From Actinoplanes oryzae (GTDB lineage: Bacteria > Actinomycetota > Actinomycetes > Mycobacteriales > Micromonosporaceae), in assembly GCF_030757795.1 (NCBI RefSeq), contig NZ_JAUQWH010000100.1, forward strand, positions 1 to 32,341: a stretch of DNA of 32,341 nucleotides. Reading direction: 5' to 3'. The position numbers were made by a program, and so were the translations under genes. The notes beneath the pieces are model-generated. The model was not told where the DNA came from. It saw only the letters and a program-made list of their open reading frames with translations, and made no database searches. Of the stretch, positions 1-6,354 are shown piece by piece (positions within the stretch are counted from its first letter, which is position 1; each line of letters begins with the position of its first letter).

Positions 1-421
1 CCCGCCAGTAGAACTCAATGCCGGCCCGGGCGTACTGCTCGGTCTTGACGATCCGATCGGTCGTCTCCGAGCCGGGCGAGACCACCTCCACCACGAGCAG
101 CACGTGCTCGGGCCGCGTCGGCGTGACGTCGATGGTGTCCGCGCGGTAGACCGTGACGTCCGGCCGGCGGTTGTTCAGCGGCACGTCCTGGAGCCGCACG
201 TCGAAGTCGGTGTCCGCGTTCCAGTCCGGCCCCGCCGCGTCGTCCAGGGCGTTCGCCAGCAGTCGGGCCAGGCGGTTGTGCCGCTTGGACGCGCTCGGAC
301 TCACGAGAACCATCCCATCCACGATCTCGATGCCCGCGCATTGCTCTTCCGTCCACGTCTCGTATTGCGCGGCCGTGACCTGCTCGTGCATCCAGGCCGG
401 CGCCACCATCTCGGCAGTCAT
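1..421 (-). CDS. Uma2-family (DUF820) PD-(D/E)xK-like protein, 3' end cut by window edge
   Basis: The frame opens with ATG at 421 and runs off the left edge, so 140 N-terminal residues are visible. GGGAGG lies about 5-8 nt before the start. The family hallmarks are present: VDGMVLVSPSASKRHN (34-49), NNRRPDVTVYR (83-93) and LLVVEVVSPGSETTDR (108-123), then a Lys at 126 and YARAGIEFYWR at the end. In Uma2 proteins these form a PD-(D/E)xK nuclease-like core with D88 and E112. The family is abundant in actinobacteria and cyanobacteria. It is often called a putative endonuclease, but its biological role is not settled. The usual length is about 180-200 aa, so roughly 50 residues are missing. It is transcribed in the same direction as the small membrane protein upstream (494-829). 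Confidence 0.85.
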   Translation of the reverse strand, partial: MTAEMVAPAWMHEQVTAAQYETWTEEQCAGIEIVDGMVLVSPSASKRHNRLARLLANALDDAAGPDWNADTDFDVRLQDVPLNNRRPDVTVYRADTIDVTPTRPEHVLLVVEVVSPGSETTDRIVKTEQYARAGIEFYWR

Positions 422-493
422 GCACACCTCCCGGACGTGATCTGTCACCACCCTCAACATACCGAAACGCTCTCCCTGGGCGGTGCGGCGCGC

Positions 494-829
494 TCAGGCC
501 GGGTCGTCGCCGGGCTCGGGGCGGGGGCGGGTCGTGCGGGCGGCGACCAGGGCGAGGACGGCCGCCACCAGCAGGGGGATGCCGATGGATGCCAGGCCGA
601 CAATGCCCATCAGGAGCAGGGCGCCGGCGGCGACCAGCAGCACCACGCGGCGGCCCGGGGCGGTGCGGATCACGCCGTACGCCGAGAGGGCCGCCGCGGC
701 GATCAGGCCGGCGCAGGAGAGGGTCGTGACGGTGCCGGGGGAGGCCTCGCGCAGGAGGACGCGCGCCATGAGGGCGGCGACGATCGCGGCGGCCCCGGCC
801 CGGACATCGATGATCGTCCACCAGCGCAT
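494..829 (-). CDS. small multi-pass membrane protein, unknown function
   Basis: This 111-aa frame starts with ATG at 829, with a GAGGAT ribosome-binding sequence about 10 nt upstream. The protein is almost wholly hydrophobic. Likely membrane segments are near residues 8-25, 33-53, 59-79 and 80-98, followed by a short charged tail (RTTRPRPEPGDDPA). I do not recognise a family. The alternation of hydrophobic segments with short basic loops looks like a true membrane protein, not an antisense shadow, and no better frame competes here. It diverges from the aldehyde dehydrogenase at 934, so the two promoters share the 830-933 gap. Confidence 0.6.
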   Translation of the reverse strand: MRWWTIIDVRAGAAAIVAALMARVLLREASPGTVTTLSCAGLIAAAALSAYGVIRTAPGRRVVLLVAAGALLLMGIVGLASIGIPLLVAAVLALVAARTTRPRPEPGDDPA

Positions 830-868
830 GGCTCATCCTCGCATCCGGCGTACCCGCGATTGAAGGGC

Positions 869-896
869 TTGTCTGGCGCGGATTCGGTGGCAGGAT
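869..896 (+). promoter_or_regulatory. candidate promoter of the aldehyde dehydrogenase operon
   Basis: TTGTCT (869-874) and CAGGAT (891-896) are separated by 16 nt, a fair match to a housekeeping actinobacterial promoter. Transcription would start near 903. That leaves a leader of about 30 nt carrying the GGAGG at 925-929 that serves the ATG at 934. It is predicted from sequence only. Confidence 0.4.
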
Positions 897-933
897 GACG
901 TTGCGACGCCCGATACCGCATCCTGGAGGCCGG

Positions 934-2370
934 ATGAGCGCCAAGATCGTGCTGCACAACGTCATCGGCGGGGAGGCGGTGGCGCCCGCGGACGGGCGCT
1001 ACTCGGACCTGATCGATCCTTCCACCGGGGAGGTGTTCGCGAGCGCGCCGATCTCCGACAGCCAGGACGTGGACCGGGCGATGCGGTCGGCCGGCGACGC
1101 GTTCGAGAAGTGGCGGGACACGACGCCGTCCGAGCGGCAGCGGGCGCTGCTGAGGTTCGCGGACCTGGTGGAGGAGCACGCCGACGAGCTGGTCCGGCAG
1201 GAGTCGCAGAACACCGGCAAGCCGATCGGGCTCACCGCCAGCGAGGAGCTGCCGCCCGCGGTCGACCAGATCCGGTTCTTCGCCGGGGCGGCGCGGCTGC
1301 TGGAGGGCCGGTCGGCGGGGCAGTACCTGGCCGGCTACGAGAGCTACGTGCGGCGCGAGCCGATCGGGGTGTGCGCGCAGGTCACGCCCTGGAACTATCC
1401 GTTGATGATGGCCGTGTGGAAGCTCGCGCCGGCCGTGGCGGCGGGCAACACCGTGGTGCTCAAGCCGTCGGACACGACCCCGCTGACCACCGTACGGCTG
1501 GCCGAGCTCGCCGCCGAGGTGCTGCCCCCGGGCGTGGTCAACGTGGTCTGCGGCGACGTGCACACCGGCCGGGACCTCGTGGCGCACAAGCTGCCGCAGC
1601 TGGTGTCGATCACCGGCAGCGTGCGAGCGGGCCGGGAGGTGGCGGCGGCCGCCGCGAACGATCTCAAGCGCACCCACCTCGAGCTCGGCGGCAAGGCCCC
1701 GGTCGTGGTGTTCGACGATGCGGACGTGGCGGCCGCGGCGGCCGCGATCGCCGAGGCGGGCTACTTCAACGCGGGCCAGGACTGCACCGCCGCGACCCGG
1801 GTGCTGGCCGCGCCCGGGGTGCACGACGACTTCGTGGCGGCGCTGGCCGAGCAGGCCAAGGGCACCCGCACCGGCGCCCCCGACGACGAGGACGTGCTCT
1901 ACGGCCCGCTCAACAACGCGCGCCAGCTCGACCGGGTCGCCGGCTTCCTGCACCGGCTGCCCGAGCACGCGACGGTCGAGGCCGGCGGGTCGCGGCAGGG
2001 CGACCGGGGCTACTTCTACGCGCCGACCGTCGTCTCCGGCCTGCGCCAGGCGGACGAGATCATCCAGGACGAGGTGTTCGGCCCGGTCATCACCGTGCAG
2101 CGGTTCACCGACGAGGACGAGGCCGTGCGCTGGGCCAACGGCGTCGAGTACGGCCTGGCGTCCAGCGTCTGGACCAATGACCACGGCCGGGCGATGCGGA
2201 TGACGCAACGGCTGGACTTCGGGTGCGTGTGGGTCAACTGCCACATCCCGCTCGTCGCCGAGATGCCGCACGGCGGGTTCAAGCACTCGGGCCACGGCAA
2301 GGACCTCTCCGCGTACGGGCTGGAGGACTACACCCGCGTCAAGCACGTCATGCACCACGTGGGGCAGTGA
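934..2370 (+). CDS. gamma-aminobutyraldehyde dehydrogenase-type aldehyde dehydrogenase
   Basis: A 478-aa NAD(P)-dependent aldehyde dehydrogenase, most like the 4-aminobutyraldehyde/1-pyrroline dehydrogenases (Prr/PatD) that oxidise the aldehyde from putrescine to GABA. The ATG at 934 has GGAGG at 925-929; an in-frame upstream ATG at 895 lacks one. Visible motifs are TPWNYP with Asn154, VLKPSD with Lys177 (cofactor binding), ITGSVRAG (227-233), the general base Glu250 in LELGGK, and the nucleophile Cys284 in GQDCTA. The latter is the form usual in aminobutyraldehyde dehydrogenases. The length is normal. The stop is one base before the GTG of the GABA aminotransferase, so the two are co-translated, and aminoaldehyde to GABA to succinate semialdehyde is the obvious order. 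The exact substrate (4-aminobutanal, betaine aldehyde or 4-guanidinobutanal) is inferred from this neighbour and from the polyamine importer in the window. Confidence 0.9.
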   Translation: MSAKIVLHNVIGGEAVAPADGRYSDLIDPSTGEVFASAPISDSQDVDRAMRSAGDAFEKWRDTTPSERQRALLRFADLVEEHADELVRQESQNTGKPIGLTASEELPPAVDQIRFFAGAARLLEGRSAGQYLAGYESYVRREPIGVCAQVTPWNYPLMMAVWKLAPAVAAGNTVVLKPSDTTPLTTVRLAELAAEVLPPGVVNVVCGDVHTGRDLVAHKLPQLVSITGSVRAGREVAAAAANDLKRTHLELGGKAPVVVFDDADVAAAAAAIAEAGYFNAGQDCTAATRVLAAPGVHDDFVAALAEQAKGTRTGAPDDEDVLYGPLNNARQLDRVAGFLHRLPEHATVEAGGSRQGDRGYFYAPTVVSGLRQADEIIQDEVFGPVITVQRFTDEDEAVRWANGVEYGLASSVWTNDHGRAMRMTQRLDFGCVWVNCHIPLVAEMPHGGFKHSGHGKDLSAYGLEDYTRVKHVMHHVGQ

Positions 2371-2371
2371 C

Positions 2372-3652
2372 GTGTCGCCCTCCTCGGACGAGGTCCACAA
2401 GCGCCGGCTCGCGGCGGTCGCGCGCGGCGTCAGCTCGGTGATCCCCGCGTACGTGCAGAGCGCCGCGGGCGGCACGATGCGCGACGTGGACGGGCGCGAC
2501 TGGATCGACTTCGCGTCGGGCATCGCCGTCACCAATGTCGGCAACAGCGCGCCGCGGGTCGTCGAGGCGGTGCGCGAGCAGCTGGAGCGGTTCACGCACA
2601 CCTGCTTCATGGTGGCGCCCTACGAGTCGTACGTGGCGGTCTGCGAGCAGTTGATCGCCCTCACGCCGGGCAGCTTCGAGAAGCGGGCGGCGCTGGTCAA
2701 CTCCGGGGCCGAGGCGGTGGAGAACGCCATCAAGATCGCGCGGCACGCCACCGGGCGCCCGGCCGTCGTGGTGTTCGACCACGCCTACCACGGCCGGACC
2801 AACCTCACGATGGCGCTGACCGCGAAGGCGATGCCGTACAAGCACCGCTTCGGACCCTTCGCGCCCGAGGTCTACCGCGTGCCGATGTCGTACCCGCTGC
2901 GCGACGGCGGGCTCAGCGGGCCCGACGCGGCGATCCGGGCCATCGACACCATCGAGAAGCAGGTCGGCGGCGCGAACGTCGCGGCGGTGCTCATCGAGCC
3001 GATCCAGGGGGAGGGCGGCTTCGTCGTGCCGGCCCCCGGCTTCCTGAGCGCCCTCGCGGCGTGGGCCCGCGGCGCCGGCGCGGTGTTCGTGGCCGACGAG
3101 ATCCAGACCGGCTTCTGCCGTACGGGCGACTGGTTCGCCGCCACGCACGAGGGAGTCGAACCGGACCTCGTCACCACGGCCAAGGGCATGGGCGGCGGCC
3201 TGCCCATCGCCGGGGTGGTGGGCCGCGCCGAGCTCATGGACGCCGTCCACGCCGGGGGCCTCGGCGGCACGTACGGCGGGAACCCGCTCGCCTGCGCCGC
3301 CGCCCTCGCCGCCGTCGAGACGATGCGGGAGCTGGATCTCGCGGCTGCCGCCCGTACCCTCGAAGGGCAGTTGCTCCCCGCCCTGAGCGACCTCGCCGCA
3401 CGCGACCCGGGCATCGCCGAGGCCCGCGGCCGGGGTGCCATGCTCGCGCTGGAGTTCGTCCGCCCGGGCACCCTCGACCCGGACCCCGCCCGCACGGCCG
3501 CGGTAGCCCGCGCCTGCCACGACGCCGGCCTGCTGATCCTGACCTGCGGCACCTACGGCAACGTCCTGCGCCTGCTCCCGCCCCTGGTCATCGACGCCCC
3601 GGCCGTGGAGCGGGCGCTCGCCATCATCGGTACGGCCGTCGACCGCACGTGA
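2372..3652 (+). CDS. gabT: 4-aminobutyrate aminotransferase (GabT family)
   Basis: A 426-aa class III PLP aminotransferase that moves the amino group of GABA to 2-oxoglutarate, giving succinate semialdehyde and glutamate. Motifs are SGAEAVENAIKIAR (111-124) for phosphate binding, HAYHGRTN (137-144), ADEIQTGF with Asp242 contacting the pyridine nitrogen, and the Schiff-base Lys271 in TTAKGMGGGLP. The start is GTG at 2372, one base after the stop of the dehydrogenase, so translation is coupled. No succinate-semialdehyde dehydrogenase is nearby, so that step must be encoded elsewhere. The family also contains 5-aminovalerate and acetylornithine aminotransferases. The N-terminal sequence RGVSSVIPAYVQSAAG and the dehydrogenase neighbour favour GABA. 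Confidence 0.9.
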   Translation: MSPSSDEVHKRRLAAVARGVSSVIPAYVQSAAGGTMRDVDGRDWIDFASGIAVTNVGNSAPRVVEAVREQLERFTHTCFMVAPYESYVAVCEQLIALTPGSFEKRAALVNSGAEAVENAIKIARHATGRPAVVVFDHAYHGRTNLTMALTAKAMPYKHRFGPFAPEVYRVPMSYPLRDGGLSGPDAAIRAIDTIEKQVGGANVAAVLIEPIQGEGGFVVPAPGFLSALAAWARGAGAVFVADEIQTGFCRTGDWFAATHEGVEPDLVTTAKGMGGGLPIAGVVGRAELMDAVHAGGLGGTYGGNPLACAAALAAVETMRELDLAAAARTLEGQLLPALSDLAARDPGIAEARGRGAMLALEFVRPGTLDPDPARTAAVARACHDAGLLILTCGTYGNVLRLLPPLVIDAPAVERALAIIGTAVDRT

Positions 3653-4266
3653 CCGCCGCCTCCTACGACGCGGTGGCCGCCGCCTACGCCGCCTCCCTGG
3701 GCGACGAGCTGCGGGCGAAGCCGCTCGACCGGGCCCTGCTCGCCGCGTTCGGAGAGCTCGCCGGACCCGGCCCGATCGCGGACCTGGGCAGCGGCCCCGC
3801 CCATCTCACCCGCCGGCTGGGCCGCCGGGCCGTCGCCCTCGACCTGTCCCCGGAGATGGCCCGCGTCGCGCGCTACCACCCCTTCGTCACGGGCTCGATG
3901 CTGAGCCTGCCGTTCCGCGACGGGGTGCTCGCCGGCGTCCTGGCCTGCTACTCGATCATCCACTTCGACCGCCCCGGCCGGCGCCGGGCCTTCGCCGAGA
4001 TGGCCCGCGTCCTGCGCCCCGGCGGCGTGGCGCTGATCGCCTTCCACGTGGACGCCGCGGAGGCCGCCGCCGGCACGAGCCTCCACCTGACCGAGCACTT
4101 CGGCGCCGTCGTGGACCTGACCTTCCACTTCCTCGACCCCGCCTCGGTGACGGCCGACCTCGAAGCCGCCGGCCTCCCCGTCACCGCGACCACCGTCCGC
4201 GAGCCGATCCCCGGCGCCGAGTTCCCGAGCCGCCGCGCGTACCTCCTCGCCGCCGCCGGCGGGTGA
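3649..4266 (+). CDS. class I SAM-dependent methyltransferase (Methyltransf_11 type)
   Basis: A 205-aa Rossmann-fold methyltransferase. Motif I is DLGSGPAHLTRRL (45-57), the acidic ribose-binding strand is VALDLSPEMARVA (62-74), and the later strands are ACYSIIHF (99-106) and RVLRPGGVALIAFHV (120-134). The substrate cannot be told from the sequence. The start is GTG at 3649, overlapping the gabT stop (GTGA). It is therefore the third gene of the dehydrogenase-aminotransferase operon and probably translated by coupling. A role in amine metabolism is only suggested by position. Confidence 0.8.
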   Translation: MTAASYDAVAAAYAASLGDELRAKPLDRALLAAFGELAGPGPIADLGSGPAHLTRRLGRRAVALDLSPEMARVARYHPFVTGSMLSLPFRDGVLAGVLACYSIIHFDRPGRRRAFAEMARVLRPGGVALIAFHVDAAEAAAGTSLHLTEHFGAVVDLTFHFLDPASVTADLEAAGLPVTATTVREPIPGAEFPSRRAYLLAAAGG

Positions 4267-4355
4267 CCTCGCAGCCGCAGCCGGAAGGGATCATCCGTAC
4301 GTCCCTCGTTCCGGTCTTTCGGCTTCGCGCCCTTCTTCTGCCCTCACCAGGCCGT

Positions 4356-4361
4356 TAATCT
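4356..4361 (+). promoter_or_regulatory. possible -10 element of the three-gene ATPase operon
   Basis: TAATCT fits the TANNNT consensus of actinobacterial -10 boxes and lies in the 174-nt gap after the methyltransferase. No good -35 is seen 16-18 nt upstream. The leader would be about 70 nt. It contains a small hairpin (GGAGG 4411-4415 with CCTCC 4420-4424) just before the AAGGAAGG ribosome-binding site at 4426-4433. Confidence 0.3.
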
Positions 4362-4440
4362 GGCCGCCCGGCAGCAGCCGGACAGGCTGTACCCCGCGGT
4401 GGGCGAGACCGGAGGAAGCCCTCCGAAGGAAGGGGCGCGG

Positions 4441-5388
4441 ATGAGCGATCCGGGTACCCACGCCGCCCGATCCACCGCGCTCAGGGAGACGGCGAAGTGG
4501 ATCGCCGTCGCCTTCACCGGCGCCGGTGCTGTGCTGTTCTCCGGGCTGTCGTTCACAAACACGTCGAGCACGGCAGTCCGCGAAGGATGGAAGCTTCCGC
4601 TATTGCTGGCCGCACTTCCCTTGCTCGCCGCCGCCTGGGCACTCCGGAGCGCCGCGCGTGTCGTGACTGTGCAGGGGCCGTCCGTCGAGCGGCTGCTGCC
4701 CTTCTTCGCCAAGTCGCTCGTCGCCGGCAGTCCCGAGCCGCTGCCGGAGAAGGACCGCCGCGATCTGGAACGGTTGCTGCCCGACATCGCCACCACGTAC
4801 GGCGGCGGCGTCGTCCGCTTCGACGAGCGCCTCGTCGCTGCGCACCAGCAGCTCGCCGCAGCGGAGGAGAAATACTCCTCGGCGATGAGCGAGGCCCGGC
4901 GCGCCGACCGGGACTCGGCCGCCACGGAGTACGAGCGGCTCAAGGCCGGCATTCCGCAGGTGGTACAGGCCGCGGAGCTCCTGGCGGTGCAGCAGGCGTA
5001 CCGGCGGTCCCGCTGGCATCTCGCGGGCGCCGGCCTGGTGGCCGTGGCGGCGGTGGCCGGATCCGGTGTGCTCGCGGCGAAGGCGCAGCCTGCCGGCAAG
5101 CAGGACGGCGTCGTCGCGGCGACCGTGCAGCAACCGGCCGCCGTCAAGGTGTTCTTGGCCGCAGGTGCGCAGCAACGCCTCGTGGGGCCGGGACGGTGTC
5201 CGGTCCGCACCGGTAGTGACGCGGTCGCCCTCGGGGGCACCTACACCCGTCCGCTCTTACTGATCCAACCGGCAGCCGACGCCGCGGCGTCCCTCGCCGG
5301 CCCGTGCCGGGTGCCGTGGATCTGGGAGACCGCAGCCGGCGACGTGACGATCGTTCCGGCGGCCGCCCGGCCCGTGCAGGGGGGATGA
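4441..5388 (+). CDS. membrane protein with cytosolic coiled coil and extracytoplasmic tail, unknown function
   Basis: A 315-aa protein of no family I can name, first gene of a three-gene operon. ATG at 4441 follows AAGGAAGG; an upstream in-frame GTG at 4399 has no such site. Predicted layout: TM1 about 19-36, TM2 about 51-67, then a soluble region with a charged helical stretch likely to form a coiled coil (about 129-186, AAAEEKYSSAMSEARRADRD). TM3 follows at about 193-213, then a tail of about 100 residues with two cysteines (253, 289) that could form a disulfide outside the cell. The stop is 3 nt before the next start, whose GGGGGG ribosome-binding sequence lies inside this gene. It could anchor or sense for the two ATPases behind it; that is inference. 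Confidence 0.75.
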   Translation: MSDPGTHAARSTALRETAKWIAVAFTGAGAVLFSGLSFTNTSSTAVREGWKLPLLLAALPLLAAAWALRSAARVVTVQGPSVERLLPFFAKSLVAGSPEPLPEKDRRDLERLLPDIATTYGGGVVRFDERLVAAHQQLAAAEEKYSSAMSEARRADRDSAATEYERLKAGIPQVVQAAELLAVQQAYRRSRWHLAGAGLVAVAAVAGSGVLAAKAQPAGKQDGVVAATVQQPAAVKVFLAAGAQQRLVGPGRCPVRTGSDAVALGGTYTRPLLLIQPAADAAASLAGPCRVPWIWETAAGDVTIVPAAARPVQGG

Positions 5389-5391
5389 GAC

Positions 5392-6354
5392 ATGCCGGCA
5401 CTACCGCTGTACGGGCTCGACCGGAACCCGTTCGCCCCGCAGATCCCGCTCGATCTGCTGGGCTCGCCGTCCGACGAGGGGCTGCTCGCGTGGATCGACG
5501 GCTGGAAGAGCCTGGAGGGCGTCCACACCTATATCACCGAACGGGCCGCGGCGAAGGAGCCGGCGCTGGTGCTCGTGTCGGGGGAAAGCCACACCGGACG
5601 CACCTCCGTGGCGAACTATCTCACGCATTTCTGGGCGAAGACCCGGGAGTGGGAGGCGGACCGGACGGTCGTGGCGACTGACGTCATCGGCCACAACTAC
5701 GACGCGGCGGCGACGATGAGCAGATGGGCCGGCCGGCTGGTCCCACTGATCACGAGAGCCGCCGGGACGAATCCCCTGACCGGCGGCACGGTGGATCTGC
5801 TGCGTGCCCTGCGGCAGTCCGGCGGCAAGACAGGCGCCGACTTCCGGGAGGCGCTGGAGGCGACCGTCGTGGACCTGACCGACAAGAAGCGGTCGCTGGC
5901 GGGCATCCTCGAGGGCATCACCAGTCGCGAGCCCATCGACATGGTGCTGGAGTCGTGCTTCATGGTCGACACCATCTTCGTCATGGTGGTCGACAGGACC
6001 AGGGCCGCTGCCGAGATGCTGTCCGGCATCGATCCGGTTCTGCGGCTGAACCGAGCGGTGCGGGTCGACCTGGACAAGATCGACCACCGGGATGTGTGCG
6101 AGCTGGTCCGCAAGCGCTGGGACCGGTTCCATCCGCGGCTGGAGAGCCCCTTCGCGGCCGAGGATCTGGCGCGGGCTTTCCAGGACACGCCCCGGACCGT
6201 GACGCACGTCCTCAAGCTGGTGGCCGACATGGTGGATGCCAAGCATGCCAACTACCCCGAGGACGGCACCGGCTGGCCCGACAACGCGAGCCTGTCGATC
6301 ACCGAGGCCTTCATGCGCAGGCGCATCGAGTCCGTCGAGTCGAACCTCCTCTGA
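5392..6354 (+). CDS. AAA-like P-loop ATPase with Arg in place of the Walker A Lys
   Basis: A 320-aa protein. The N-terminal YGLDRNPFAPQ (7-17) resembles the GLxxNPF opening of ExeA/GspA-type AAA ATPases. The P-loop is GESHTGRT (64-71), where Arg70 replaces the Lys that normally contacts the nucleotide phosphates. A hydrophobic strand ending in Asp201 (TIFVMVVDRT, 194-203) fits Walker B, but no Glu follows it. The C-terminal part is helical, with RTVTHVLKLVADMV (268-281) reminiscent of an AAA lid. There is no TM segment, so it should be cytosolic or membrane-associated through its partners. It is 3 nt downstream of the membrane protein and overlaps the next start by one base (TGATG). It may be a regulatory or catalytically weak partner of the large ATPase. 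Confidence 0.75.
   Translation: MPALPLYGLDRNPFAPQIPLDLLGSPSDEGLLAWIDGWKSLEGVHTYITERAAAKEPALVLVSGESHTGRTSVANYLTHFWAKTREWEADRTVVATDVIGHNYDAAATMSRWAGRLVPLITRAAGTNPLTGGTVDLLRALRQSGGKTGADFREALEATVVDLTDKKRSLAGILEGITSREPIDMVLESCFMVDTIFVMVVDRTRAAAEMLSGIDPVLRLNRAVRVDLDKIDHRDVCELVRKRWDRFHPRLESPFAAEDLARAFQDTPRTVTHVLKLVADMVDAKHANYPEDGTGWPDNASLSITEAFMRRRIESVESNLL

Noticed and set aside
703..2610. Long minus-strand frame opposite the aldehyde dehydrogenase
   Set aside because: Low-complexity Arg/Val/Leu/His-rich shadow of a clearly conserved plus-strand gene.
4399..4441. Upstream GTG start for the first gene of the ATPase operon
   Set aside because: No ribosome-binding sequence before it, while ATG 4441 has AAGGAAGG at the right distance.
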